Assembly (NCBI GenBank): GCA_964496575.1
Contig: CAZCAC010000022.1
Coordinates: 20,612 to 84,611, forward strand
DNA length: 64,000 bases
From: CAZCAC01 sp964496575
GTDB taxonomy: Bacteria; Planctomycetota; UBA1135; GCA-002686595
Direction of reading: 5' to 3'
The notes under the pieces were generated by a model, which was not told where the DNA came from, searched no databases, and worked only from the letters and a program-made list of their open reading frames with translations. Below, piece after piece: positions 16,739-26,207 of the stretch (its first letter is position 1; the number at the start of each line of letters is the position of its first letter). The position numbers and the translations under genes were made by a program.

Positions 16739-18482
16739 GCCCGTTGGTGGTGTTCCACCCGCTGCCGCACGGCCCCGGCGGGTCGCGGTGCCAGAACTGG
16801 AAGAACCAGCTCGAGCCGGCGGTGATCCACCCCGCCGGCGGGAAGTTGGCCGCCGCCGTCGCGACGATCCCCGGGCCGCGCGTGGCCATCCCGAGCGCGC
16901 CGGTATTGGTCACGGTGAAGCGGAACACGCCGACCCCGCCGCCGACCGCGCAGCGCAGGCCATCGCCGAAGGTCAGCAGGTTTCCTCCGCCGCCCATGAA
17001 GTACAGGCCGAACTGGCTCGTCGGCAACTTGTCGCTGATCAGCACCAGGTCGTCGGCGCTGACGCTCTGCGTTCCGTTGAAGTACAGGTGGCCGCCCTGC
17101 CCGGTGGAGTTCGCGCAGCCGCCGTCGACCTCGGGGTCGGGATTGGCGCAGGGCGCGTCGCCGACGCCGCAGTAGCAGTACTCGGTGATCGCCTCGCACT
17201 CGTCCGGCACGCCGTTGTTGTTGGTGTCGCTCGAACCGCCGGTGGCGATGTCGACCGAGTCCTCGACGCCGTTGTGGTTGCAGTCGAAGTACGGCTGGGT
17301 GGTGATGTCGAGCGCGTCGACGTCGTCGCCGTGGGCTTCCCCGTGGGTTCGGGAGGTCGACAGGCCGAGGTTCTCCGCGGCGTAGAAGATGCCGGGGTTC
17401 AGCGAGAGACCGCCCATGCTCGTCGGCAGCGGTGCAGTCAGGATGTCCCCCTCTTCGATCGGCACGCCGAAGATCGAGTCGAGCTGGCCGATCACCGCCG
17501 AGCCGCGGCGCACGGAGAAGAGCAGCATGTCCTTTCCCCCACCGACCCAGTCGTACGGCTGCTGGCTGACCTGGAAGATCCCGTCGCCGTTCTCGGAGAG
17601 GACCATCGCGTCGATGTCGTCGGGGCCGACGAGGTTGAGGCCGAGCTGCTGGGCGGAGGCGTACAGCGTAGGCGTACCCGCCGGTGTCGCCGTGCGCAGG
17701 ACGTCCGCGCCGCTGAAGCCCTGGATCCCCGCGCTGCCGGAGTTGGGCAGGTTGGTCTTCGGGTCGACGAACGCCGCGTCGAGCGAGAAGAAGTAGCCGA
17801 GCGGCGGGAAGCCGACCGCCGTGGTCAGGTCGAGGGAGTCGAGGTTGTCCCCGGTGTTCGGAGGCGGGGTGCCGGGGATGGTCGGTTCGATGAGACCGAT
17901 CCCCCTGTAGACCAGTCCACTGGGCGGCGCGCTGGGCAGGCCGTTTCCGTCGAGGGTCCCGACGTGCGTGCCGGGCGAAGGGCTCGGCGGCAGCGGCCCT
18001 GCGGGCAGCCCGTACTCGACGAACGCGTCGGCGGCGGCATCGTTGACGCCGCCTTCGGTGAAGACGGTCGGCCCGGTGGTCAGGCTCGGATCACCGACCG
18101 CCCACTCGTCGACCGAGAACCACAGACGCTGCCCACCGGGGAGCGCCCCGTTCTGGAGCAGCGCGTCCAGCCCCTGCGACAGGCTGTCCACCTCGACCCC
18201 ACAGGGAGTCCCGGGCGGGTGGCCGATGCACGCGGCGTAGTTGGAGAGGCCGAGCGCGTCCCCTCTCACCTCGATGGAGGGCGGCGGCAGCGGCCCGAAC
18301 TCGGGCACTCCGGTACCGGGGGTGAGGATGTCCGCCTCGGTGATCGGCGTGCCTCCACCCGAATCGAGGACGCTGATGGTGGGCCCCTTCCAGTCGATCG
18401 TGAACAGGATCTTGGTCTCGTCGTCCTGAGGCAGGACGGCCAGGCCGACGAGGACGGGCAGGGTGGCGATCGAGGGACTCAT
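16716..18482 (-). CDS. Secreted protein with dockerin-like repeat and Cys-rich C-terminal domain
   Basis: 588 residues. The ATG gives a short signal segment (SIATLPVLVGLAVLPQ). The body (residues 20-420) is two related halves, each with EADILTPG / EEGDILTAP, a LGLS segment and a DALDxT segment, suggesting an internal duplication. A Ca-binding dockerin-like unit follows (DCNHNGVEDSVDIATGG and DTNNNGVPDECE). The last 150 residues form a domain with CANSTGQGG, SADDLVLISD, LTFGDGLRCAVGG and a terminal NTTNGLRVDFGP. That domain recurs in the genes at 32974 and 36245. It is probably extracellular or cell-surface. Function unknown. Confidence 0.75.
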   Translation of the reverse strand: MSPSIATLPVLVGLAVLPQDDETKILFTIDWKGPTISVLDSGGGTPITEADILTPGTGVPEFGPLPPPSIEVRGDALGLSNYAACIGHPPGTPCGVEVDSLSQGLDALLQNGALPGGQRLWFSVDEWAVGDPSLTTGPTVFTEGGVNDAAADAFVEYGLPAGPLPPSPSPGTHVGTLDGNGLPSAPPSGLVYRGIGLIEPTIPGTPPPNTGDNLDSLDLTTAVGFPPLGYFFSLDAAFVDPKTNLPNSGSAGIQGFSGADVLRTATPAGTPTLYASAQQLGLNLVGPDDIDAMVLSENGDGIFQVSQQPYDWVGGGKDMLLFSVRRGSAVIGQLDSIFGVPIEEGDILTAPLPTSMGGLSLNPGIFYAAENLGLSTSRTHGEAHGDDVDALDITTQPYFDCNHNGVEDSVDIATGGSSDTNNNGVPDECEAITEYCYCGVGDAPCANPDPEVDGGCANSTGQGGHLYFNGTQSVSADDLVLISDKLPTSQFGLYFMGGGGNLLTFGDGLRCAVGGGVGVFRFTVTNTGALGMATRGPGIVATAAANFPPAGWITAGSSWFFQFWHRDPPGPCGSGWNTTNGLRVDFGP

Positions 18483-18632
18483 GGCTAAACGCTCCGGTAC
18501 TTGGACGCGTCGGGGATTCCGGGGGTTCCACCGCGCGAGACGGACATCTTCGAGGGTATTCCAGGTCGCTCCAGGCCGCCAGACTGGGACCGGCAAGGCC
18601 GGCGAAGAGACCCTCGGGTCTGGAGCGGAGGA

Positions 18633-18863
18633 CTAGCCCTCCCCCGCCCCGCCGGGCGCGATTCGGGGGACGCGCACCTCCTCACACTCGTCGGGGACCC
18701 CGTTCTGGTCCACGTCGCTGGACGTCCCGAAAGCGATGTCCACGGCATCCTCGATGCCGTTCTGGTTGCAATCGGCGGGCAGGCCCACCGGCCGGCCCGC
18801 CCCCGGGAGCAGGGCCAGGAGCGGCAGCAGGAGCAAGGGGATTCGCGGTCGGTTGAAGCTCAT
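18633..18863 (-). CDS. Small exported dockerin-repeat protein
   Basis: 76 residues. The ATG is preceded by GGAGAT at good spacing. It consists of a Leu-rich signal peptide (to about residue 30) and one dockerin-like Ca-binding pair, DCNQNGIEDAVDIAFGTSS then DVDQNGVPDECE, with a short tail. It lies directly upstream of the larger secreted protein that has the same repeat, so it may be a truncated member. It may also be shortened by the nearby scaffold gap problem, because the sequence upstream is low-quality poly-G/poly-C. Confidence 0.55.
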   Translation of the reverse strand: MSFNRPRIPLLLLPLLALLPGAGRPVGLPADCNQNGIEDAVDIAFGTSSDVDQNGVPDECEEVRVPRIAPGGAGEG

Positions 18864-19009
18864 CGGTGATCTCCGGCTCAGGATTGGAATACGGGGGGTG
18901 GGGAGCGGGACACCCTCAAGTGAGCCAGGGATCTGGTGGTGGACAGGAATCCGGGGGAATTCCGGGGGGGAGGGTTCGCCGCAGGCGGACGGGGAGGACC
19001 GACGGGGGC

Positions 19010-19100
19010 GTGGGGGGGGGGGAACGGGCGCACCCCCCCCCCCCCCCCCCCCCACCCCACCACCACCACCCCCCAACGTGGATGTTATCANNNNNNNNNN
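19010..19100. other. Scaffold gap with low-complexity contig edge
   Basis: Ten N at 19091-19100, preceded by runs of G (about 19012-19021) and C (about 19033-19053) and a CCA-type simple stretch. The order and distance of the flanking contigs should be treated as unproved. I see no gene in 18864-19132. Confidence 0.9.
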
Positions 19101-19132
19101 GGGCGCTCAGCCCCCCGGCCGCCCGCTCCCGA

Positions 19133-21007
19133 TCAGCGGAACTCGAGCGGTCTCGCCAACCGTCTCTCCCTCTCGACTTCGGCGGTGGAGAGCGCCCGCA
19201 CAGTGCGTGCCTTCGCCCACGGGAGCGGGTCGACCGGCCAGACCTGCACCTCGCCATCCTCGAATCCCACGATCACCCGCAGCGCTCCCTCAGCTCCGCT
19301 GAACGCCGCGCACGAGACCGCGCTCCCCTCGCCGCGCACTTCGACCACCGGCACACCGGTGATCCGATCACGTACGACGATCGTGCCCTCGCCCACCTCC
19401 CTGAGGCCCAGCCTCCCGTCGAGACTCCGCACCCGATCGACCGCGGCCACCGGTTCCCGCTCCCCGACCGTGGATTCCCGCTCCTCCTGAAGCGCTCCGG
19501 TCGCCGCCTCCCACCGGCGCGTCCTGCCGTCCACATGGGCTGTCACCACCGAGCTCACATCCGCGGAGTACCAAGCCCGCTCCACGTCCCCCACCTCGGC
19601 GGGCGGAATCGTGGCGAGGAGCTCCCCCGCACGGATCCGCTCCCTCTTCGCCATCGGCGTCGCCCAGACCCGCACGCCCGCCTCGTCGGAGAGGCTCAGC
19701 GCGCGCTCGCCGTCGGGCGCGAAGCGGACCTCGCGCACCGCGCCGCCGGCCAGGACGGTGTAACGATCGGGGCGATGGCCTCCGAACCAGACCTCTACCG
19801 TCCCACCGCCTCCCCGGGTCAAGAGACGACTCCCGCCCGCCCAGAGGAGCTCTTCGGGAGGCTCCGCGGGCCGAAAGGACGCGACGGCTCGCGCCTCGGC
19901 CACGTCCCAGACACGGACGACTCCATCACGCCTCACCGTCGCCAACCGCTCCCCCCGGGGACCGAAGGTGGAGTCGACGATCGGCTCTCCGCTCGGCGGA
20001 CACAGCACGCTGAGCTTTCCCCGTTCGTAGTCGGCGAGGACACCGCGGACCGATTCTCGTTCCCGAACCACGACGAAGGCGAGCTCCGACGCCCTGTCCG
20101 CTTCCGGCACGTCGACCCACTCGCCGATTCCGCCGAGGTCGAAGGGAGGGTAGGTGAGGTGCGGCTGTCCTCCCGAGTCCTCGAAGTACAGCCGACCGTC
20201 GTCCCCCGCCCAGATCGTGCTGAAGGCGCCCAGGTCGACCGCGGACACGAGCGCCCCCGTCTCCACCAGAGGCCACGGCCCCTCGAGCGGTCCCTCCATG
20301 CTGTCCCAGAACCTCAGGCCATCGAGTCGGCCACCGGGGGCGGGGGCCTCGAAGCAGGCGAATCCCATAGGACTCGCCCGGAGACACGCGCCCCTCTCGC
20401 TCGCCCCCGACATCGTCCCCAGCTCCTCGCCATCCTCGATCGAGTACACCGTCGGAGCTCCCTCGCATCCGCGAACGAGGAGCGTCATGCCGAAACGACG
20501 CAGCTCGGTGATCTCCCCCCCCGGCCCGTCGAAGCGGCACCGGATCTCGCCCGGCAGGCGATCGAAGACGCAGATACGACCGTCGACTCCGGCGGTCACC
20601 ACCTGGTAGTGATCGGCGATCACGTGCACGGCCGCCCCCTCGTGCGCCTGCCAACGGACCCGCTCTTCACCCGTCTCCGAGTCATACAGCCGCCCCGTCC
20701 CGTCCTGCATCGCGGCCGCGACGAGCCCGTGATCGTCCAGATCTCGGAAGGAATCGCCCAGTTCCCGCCGCAGGTAGCAGCCGCCGAGAACCTCCTGCAA
20801 CACCGACCGTGTCCGGCAGCCAGGCGCGCATTCCACCGCCTCGATCGCCAGCGCGAGACTCACCGCCGGCTCCTCGTCGATCAGGGCCAGCGCGCGATCG
20901 GCGAGGTGCTCGCCGAGAGCGGGATCCGGGGTTTGCTGCTCCGGGCACGCCGTGAGTGGTATGACCGATCCGAGAAGGACGAAACGGCAGACGATCGAAG
21001 GACCCAT
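19133..21007 (-). CDS. WD40-like beta-propeller lipoprotein, kinase-less paralogue of the nearby kinase
   Basis: 624 residues. The ATG gives a signal peptide ending in IPLTAC, a plausible lipobox. From residue 35 (EHLADRALALIDEEPAVSLAL) it is collinear with the post-membrane part of the kinase at 22583-26179. Shared segments include LQ/MQDGTGRLYD, GVDGRICVFDR, FDGPGGEIT, FSTIWAGDD.RLYF.DSGG, VRVWDV.EAR and the terminal VQVWPVDPLPWA.AR and R.LARPLE. It has several WD40-type blades with a DG..R.WD pattern. The kinase domain and membrane helix are replaced by a signal peptide. Likely an external propeller binding the same partner as the kinase sensor. Its 3' end lies 33 bp from a scaffold gap. 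Confidence 0.75.
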   Translation of the reverse strand: MGPSIVCRFVLLGSVIPLTACPEQQTPDPALGEHLADRALALIDEEPAVSLALAIEAVECAPGCRTRSVLQEVLGGCYLRRELGDSFRDLDDHGLVAAAMQDGTGRLYDSETGEERVRWQAHEGAAVHVIADHYQVVTAGVDGRICVFDRLPGEIRCRFDGPGGEITELRRFGMTLLVRGCEGAPTVYSIEDGEELGTMSGASERGACLRASPMGFACFEAPAPGGRLDGLRFWDSMEGPLEGPWPLVETGALVSAVDLGAFSTIWAGDDGRLYFEDSGGQPHLTYPPFDLGGIGEWVDVPEADRASELAFVVVRERESVRGVLADYERGKLSVLCPPSGEPIVDSTFGPRGERLATVRRDGVVRVWDVAEARAVASFRPAEPPEELLWAGGSRLLTRGGGGTVEVWFGGHRPDRYTVLAGGAVREVRFAPDGERALSLSDEAGVRVWATPMAKRERIRAGELLATIPPAEVGDVERAWYSADVSSVVTAHVDGRTRRWEAATGALQEERESTVGEREPVAAVDRVRSLDGRLGLREVGEGTIVVRDRITGVPVVEVRGEGSAVSCAAFSGAEGALRVIVGFEDGEVQVWPVDPLPWAKARTVRALSTAEVERERRLARPLEFR

Positions 21008-21080
21008 GGGGAGCTCCAACACCGGAGCGTGCCGCGGGTTCCGGAGCGCGGGTCGCGAAGAGACGGCTGGCGGCGTGCCA

Positions 21081-22439
21081 TCACTCCGCCCCCTCCGCGG
21101 CGGGCGGAATGGCCAGGCGGATCGCTCCCGCGGAGCGAATCGCGTCGAGGATGCGCACGAGGTAGTCGACGTGCACCCCGGGATGGCTCGTGAAATCCAC
21201 GGCCAGGGGTCGGTCGGGGACCAGCCTCGCGGTGAGTTCCCGCTCGTCTTCGAGGGATTCGCCATTCAGCTCCAGCACGATGCGCGAATCGCGGAAGTCC
21301 AGCCGGACGGTCGCCGCCCCGGGGATCGCCAGCGTCTCGAGCGGCAAACCGTGCAGCGCGCTCACCTCCTCACCGGTCAACATCGCCCGAACTCCCCGGG
21401 CCCGGCCGTACCGCCGGCAGACGAGGAGCACGACGTTCGGACGTTCGGGGAAGACCTCTCGGGCGACATCGAGCAGTTCGGTCAGATCCTCGAAGCGATG
21501 ATCGGGGCGCGGGGCGAGAAAGAGCGAGCTGTCGAGCCAGCGCTGCATCGAGGGGATCTCCCCGAAAGGCTCACCGGAGTCGATCTCGAGCAGCCAGTCG
21601 TGCCGCTCCTTCAGCGAAGGAGGCCAGTCCTCGAACAGCTCTCCCAGCGCTGCGAGCGCGTCCTCCTTCCAGAGACTGACGTTCGTGTACTGCCTGAGGC
21701 CGTAGCAGGTCACGCTCTCTTCCCCATCGAGCACCAGGACCACGCCCTCCACGCAACCATCGGAGAGCGGACTCACGTAGGGATCCGCGGTCGTCGACTC
21801 GGGCAACACCTCCCGGTACTCCGAGAACGTCGCGCGCACGAGCTCCGACCGCACCGTCAAGGCGGTCCAGCTCGCGCCGGCGACCGCCGCGGCGAGCAGC
21901 AGCATCAGCCCCGCCGTGAGGGTCGGCCACTGAGTCGACCGGCGGAGACGCGTGAGGAGATAGTATCCACCGTACAGCAGGGTGCCGTAGCCGATCGTGC
22001 AGAGGAGAAAGACCGGGTAGGTCAGCGAGAGGTTGAAGCCCTCGAGGTTGTCGACCTCGGCCATGGGGGCGAGAAGGTCTCCGCGTGCGAATCCCAGGAG
22101 GATCATCATCCAGACGCAGGTGACGATCGAGAAGAACACCAGCATCACGCCCTGTCTCGAGTGTCCCCGCCACCAGATCCGCAGCAGGGCCAGGAGGCTC
22201 ACGGCAACGCTCGAGAGAAGGAGTCGGATGGTCCGGTGGTACCACTCCGGAAGCTCCTCCCCCTCGATCATTCCCCCCGAGGCCGCGACCTCGTTCAACG
22301 CGGAGATTGGCACGAAGTGCGCGACGAGGCAGACGAATGCCCCGGCGATCGCCAACGGCTCGAAGGGTCGCGCCGGCGGCGGGATACCGAAAAGGCGTGA
22401 ACCCGGTCCGCGATCGTAGTCGAAGGTTGGTTTCATCAT
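21081..22439 (-). CDS. Membrane protein with ExbD/TolR-like C-terminal domain
   Basis: 452 residues (MM start, the second ATG at 22436 equally possible). Five or so helices lie in residues 25-185, then an extracytoplasmic region of about 260 residues. The end (LAVDFTSHPGVHVDYLVRILDAIRSAGAIRLAIPP) reads like the periplasmic domain of ExbD/TolR proteins, and an upstream LRLDFRDSRIVLELNG could be a related fold. I cannot assign the N-terminal part. It lies between the WD40 lipoprotein and the WD40 kinase on the same strand (73 and 143 bp gaps), so the three may act together. Confidence 0.6.
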   Translation of the reverse strand: MMKPTFDYDRGPGSRLFGIPPPARPFEPLAIAGAFVCLVAHFVPISALNEVAASGGMIEGEELPEWYHRTIRLLLSSVAVSLLALLRIWWRGHSRQGVMLVFFSIVTCVWMMILLGFARGDLLAPMAEVDNLEGFNLSLTYPVFLLCTIGYGTLLYGGYYLLTRLRRSTQWPTLTAGLMLLLAAAVAGASWTALTVRSELVRATFSEYREVLPESTTADPYVSPLSDGCVEGVVLVLDGEESVTCYGLRQYTNVSLWKEDALAALGELFEDWPPSLKERHDWLLEIDSGEPFGEIPSMQRWLDSSLFLAPRPDHRFEDLTELLDVAREVFPERPNVVLLVCRRYGRARGVRAMLTGEEVSALHGLPLETLAIPGAATVRLDFRDSRIVLELNGESLEDERELTARLVPDRPLAVDFTSHPGVHVDYLVRILDAIRSAGAIRLAIPPAAEGAE

Positions 22440-22582
22440 CCGTGCGCGAGTGCGAGCGACGCGCCAGGGTCGAAACAGCGTACTCGCGGCGTAGGGCCCA
22501 TGTTCACGCCGATCTGCCCTTTGCTCGCGACGCGCCTTTCATCGCTCTCATCGATTCCGAGGTGGCCTGCTGGTCGTGGCCG

Positions 22583-25500
22583 CTACGGATACTCGAGCGG
22601 CCTCGCCAACCGCGTTTCCCGCTCCACCTCGGAAGCGAGCAGCTCCCGCGGCCGCCGCGCCCGGGCCCAGGGCAGCGGGTCGACCGGCCAGACCTGCACG
22701 GTGCCATCCTCGAATCCGGCGATCACCCGCAACGGTCCTTCCCCGCCGCTGAAGGCCGCGCAGCACGCCGCGCCTCCCTTGCCGCGCAGGTGGACCACCG
22801 GCGTGCCGGTGGTGACGTCGCGGACCAGGATGGTGCCGTCCTTCGAGCTGCTGAGCACCAGCGAGCCGTCGGGGCTGAAGGACCCGGAAGTGAGGTCGTC
22901 CTCGTGGTAGACCTCGATGAGCATCTTCTTCTTGGTCGCCAGCTCCCGAACGTCGAAGGCACCCCGCCCGTGCGCACCGGTGACCAGGATACGCCGGCCG
23001 TCGGGGGACCACGACAAGCTGCGCGGAGGGAAGACCTTCATGTACTCCCGGGTCTTCGGGTCTTCCGGCGGACCGTAGGGGAAGCGGTGAGCGGAGCGCT
23101 CTCCACTGACGAGGTCGAAGAAGTGAACCTGCCGGTCGTCGCGAGCCACGGCCACCTCTCGTCCGCCGGGCTCGAACGCGAGATCGACGATGCGCACCTC
23201 GGCCTCCTCCTCGTTGCCGTGGGCCCGCTCCCAGAGAAGGCTCCCGGTCTCGGTCTCGAAGAGGCGCAGGGTGCCCGCTTCGTCGCTGGTGGCCACGAAC
23301 CGTCCGTCGCACGAGAACTCGGCGCGCAGGGAGGCCCCGGACGCGCCGTAGTCCACCGTCGCACCTCCGCCCGTCACGTCGATCGTCCTCGCGCCGCTCT
23401 GCTCTCCCGAGACCAGGATTCTCGTCCCCACTGGCTGGAACGCGGCCTCGACCACCCGGCCGTCCCCGGGCGCGAGCTGTTCCGCCTCGTCGGCGTCGGG
23501 ACGCCACAAGACCACGCCCCCGCTCCCCCACAGAAGCACTCGACCCCCCGTCTCGTCGAACGCCCCGCCGAGGAACGGCGCGCCATCGGACGGCAGCGCA
23601 GCGATTCGCTTCCCCGTCACGATCCCCTCCCCCTTCGCGGTGGGCGTCATCCACAGCCGCGCCCCGCCTTCGTCGGCGAGACTGAGCGCCCGCTCGCCGT
23701 CGGGAGCGAAGAGCACCACTCGCACCGCGCCGCCCGCGAGCAGCGTGTAGAGGTCGGGGCGGTGACTGCCGTACCAGACCTGCGCCGTCGGGCCGTTGCT
23801 CTGGGTCACCAGGAGATTCCCGCTGGCCCAGAGCAGCTCCACGGGTAGGAGCTGGAACTTGAACGACGCGATCTCGCGGGCCTCCTCGACGTCCCAGATG
23901 CGGACGACGCCGTCCTGCCTCACGGTCGCCAGTTGTCCGCCCCCGCGCTCGAAGGCCGCGTCCACGATCGGCTCGGCTCCTGGAGGACACAAGACGCGCA
24001 GCTCGCCGGCCTCGAAGTCCGCGAGGACCCCGCGAACCGACCCGCCTTCGCGGACCACGGCGAAAGCGACCGCCGCCGAGGCAGCGCTCCCTGACATCAC
24101 TATCAGCTCACCGGTTCCACCGAGATCGATCGGAGGGGGCGCGAAGTGCGGTCTCCCGCCCGAATCCACGAAATACAGCCGGCGGTCGTCCCCGGCCCAG
24201 ATGGTGCTGAATTCGGTTCGATCCACCGCGCAGACGCGCACGCCCGTCTCCACGGGGAGAACCGACTCCTCGAGAGCCCCCTCGTCCCCTGCCCATCCCC
24301 GCAGTCGCTCGAGCTGGGCCCCGAGCACTGGAACCTCGAAGAATGTGAATCCGACCGGAGTGGAGCGGATCCTTCCACCGATCTCACTCGCCCCGGGCAA
24401 CGGTCCGAGATCCTCGCCGGTCTCGGTGCGATAGACCCGCGGGGGACCCTCGCTCCCCCGGACGGCGATTGTCGAATGCATCAGGCGCAGGTCGGTGATC
24501 TCGCCACCCGGCCCGTCGAAAGTACACGCGACCTCGCCCGACTCGCGGTCGAAGACACACACGCGTCCATCGACGCCTCCGGTCGCCACCCGGACGCGGT
24601 CCACGCTGACCACCACGGCGTCCCCCTCGTGGGCCTTCCATCGCGCGACCTCCTCGCCGGTGACCACGTCGTAGAGCCGCCCCGTCCCGTCCTGCAGCGC
24701 CGCAGCGGCGATACTCCCGTCGACGACCTCCAGGTCGCGGAAGCGAAACGCCGGGTCGCCGTCCAGCTCGTGGATCAGGTAGCAGCCGTCGAGCGCCTCG
24801 TACAACGCCGACCTCGTTCGATACGTCGGCGCGCGCTCCACCGCCTCGATCCCGAGCGCTAGGCTGACTGCCGGCTCCTCGTCGATCAACGCCACCGCTC
24901 GCTCGGCGAGGTGTCGTCCCACGGCGAAGTCGAGCGCCTCCCGCTCGCGCGCGAGCAGGTAGAGCGTCACGATGAGCCCCGCCGTCAGCGCCAAGAGCGC
25001 CCCGGCGATCGACACGAACAGCACCGGGTGCCGCTTCGTCCAGCGCCGGAAGTGCAGCGCCGCACTCGCCGGACGCGCGTGGATCGGCTCGAAGCGCTGG
25101 ATCCTCGCCAGCTCCTCGGCGAAGGCCAGCGCGCTCGCGTAGCGCCGCGGCAGGTCCTTCTCCAGCCCCGTCTGCAGCACCACCTCCAGCTCGTCGGTGA
25201 CGGTCGGATTCAGCTCACGCGCGCGGCGCGGCTCGGCGGTCTGGACGTTGAAGAGCAGCGCCTCGTTGCTCGCCCCCTCGAAGGGTCGCTCCAGCGTCAG
25301 CGCCTCGAAGAGGCTCACCGCCAGCGCCCAGACGTCGATGCGGGGATCGACCTTGTCGCTGCCGCCGTGGATCTGCTCCGGCGACATGTACGCCGGCGTG
25401 CCGAACAGCTCGCCGGAGACGGTCAGCTGCATCGCCGTCGACTCGGTGTCGCGCGCCTGGCCGAAGTCGAGCCACACCGGCTCACCCGTCGGCGTGATCA

Positions 25501-26179
25501 TCAGGTTGCCGGGCTTGATGTCGCGATGCACGATCCCCGCCTCGTGCGCGGCGTGCAGCGCGCGGGCGGCGTCCTCGAAGAACGCGAGCAGCTCGAAGAG
25601 CTCGGCTTGGTCCGTCGGCGCGAGCGGCAGCCCGCCCCCCGCTTCCCCGCGCCCCTCCCGCGCTTCCGCGATCGCCGCTCCGAGCGTCCGCCCCTCGACG
25701 AAGGGCATGGCGATGTAGGCGACTTCGCCGGAGATCTCCGCGTCGTAGATCCCGCAGATCCCGGGGTGGTCGAGGCGCGAGACCACCTCAGCCTCGCGCC
25801 GCATCCGTGCCTTGCGATCCTCGGAGACGAGCAGCGCGGCCGGCGGCAGGAGCTTCAGCGCGACCTTCCGCTCGATCCGCGTGTCCTCGGCGAGGTAGAC
25901 GATCCCCTGCCCGCCGCGCCCCAGCTCGGAGAGCAGCTGGTAGGGACCGATCCGCGGCTCGACCCCCTCCGGGTCGACCCGCGGCAGCTCGGGCTTGCCG
26001 CGCTCCAGGTCCCGGCGGTGCAGGAACTCCCGGCTGATCGCCTCCTCGTGCCCGGGAAAGCGGGCGAGGTAGTGGGAGAGCGGGTACTCCTTCCCCGCCT
26101 CGCGATCGGAGAGGTACTCGTCCAGAAAGTCGAAGACCTCCGGTGATTCCTCGTCGAATCCATCGGCGTCCGCGTTCAC
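22583..26179 (-). CDS. Transmembrane Ser/Thr protein kinase with extracellular WD40-like propeller
   Basis: 1198 residues from a GTG. The kinase domain (about 78-360) has GRGGQG, catalytic Lys109 in VALKLL, HRDIKPGN with Asp220, DFGQ at 238-241 and GTPAYMSPEQ, so it looks active. One membrane helix (about 385-408) follows. The remaining 790 residues are WD40-type blades outside (SWSPDGRRILVTGAHGRGA and EFSCDGRFVATSDEAGTLRLF are the clearest). The catalytic half should face the cytoplasm and phosphorylate Ser/Thr in response to a signal bound by the propeller. It is divergent from an ECF sigma factor gene with only 28 bp between start codons, so the two are probably a functional pair. Confidence 0.9.
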   Translation of the reverse strand: MNADADGFDEESPEVFDFLDEYLSDREAGKEYPLSHYLARFPGHEEAISREFLHRRDLERGKPELPRVDPEGVEPRIGPYQLLSELGRGGQGIVYLAEDTRIERKVALKLLPPAALLVSEDRKARMRREAEVVSRLDHPGICGIYDAEISGEVAYIAMPFVEGRTLGAAIAEAREGRGEAGGGLPLAPTDQAELFELLAFFEDAARALHAAHEAGIVHRDIKPGNLMITPTGEPVWLDFGQARDTESTAMQLTVSGELFGTPAYMSPEQIHGGSDKVDPRIDVWALAVSLFEALTLERPFEGASNEALLFNVQTAEPRRARELNPTVTDELEVVLQTGLEKDLPRRYASALAFAEELARIQRFEPIHARPASAALHFRRWTKRHPVLFVSIAGALLALTAGLIVTLYLLAREREALDFAVGRHLAERAVALIDEEPAVSLALGIEAVERAPTYRTRSALYEALDGCYLIHELDGDPAFRFRDLEVVDGSIAAAALQDGTGRLYDVVTGEEVARWKAHEGDAVVVSVDRVRVATGGVDGRVCVFDRESGEVACTFDGPGGEITDLRLMHSTIAVRGSEGPPRVYRTETGEDLGPLPGASEIGGRIRSTPVGFTFFEVPVLGAQLERLRGWAGDEGALEESVLPVETGVRVCAVDRTEFSTIWAGDDRRLYFVDSGGRPHFAPPPIDLGGTGELIVMSGSAASAAVAFAVVREGGSVRGVLADFEAGELRVLCPPGAEPIVDAAFERGGGQLATVRQDGVVRIWDVEEAREIASFKFQLLPVELLWASGNLLVTQSNGPTAQVWYGSHRPDLYTLLAGGAVRVVLFAPDGERALSLADEGGARLWMTPTAKGEGIVTGKRIAALPSDGAPFLGGAFDETGGRVLLWGSGGVVLWRPDADEAEQLAPGDGRVVEAAFQPVGTRILVSGEQSGARTIDVTGGGATVDYGASGASLRAEFSCDGRFVATSDEAGTLRLFETETGSLLWERAHGNEEEAEVRIVDLAFEPGGREVAVARDDRQVHFFDLVSGERSAHRFPYGPPEDPKTREYMKVFPPRSLSWSPDGRRILVTGAHGRGAFDVRELATKKKMLIEVYHEDDLTSGSFSPDGSLVLSSSKDGTILVRDVTTGTPVVHLRGKGGAACCAAFSGGEGPLRVIAGFEDGTVQVWPVDPLPWARARRPRELLASEVERETRLARPLEYP

Positions 26180-26185
26180 GCCCTC

Positions 26186-26199
26186 GATTCTATAGAATC
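26186..26199. promoter_or_regulatory. Palindromic bidirectional -10 element between kinase and sigma factor genes
   Basis: GATTCTATAGAATC is a perfect palindrome filling half of the 28-bp intergenic space. It reads TATAGA (-10-like) on both strands (26191-26196 for the sigma gene, 26194-26189 for the kinase). Expected start points lie 3-5 nt before each start codon, so both transcripts would be leaderless or nearly so. No consensus -35 is visible. It could alternatively be an operator. Confidence 0.5.
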
Positions 26200-26207
26200 A
26201 CCCTGCG

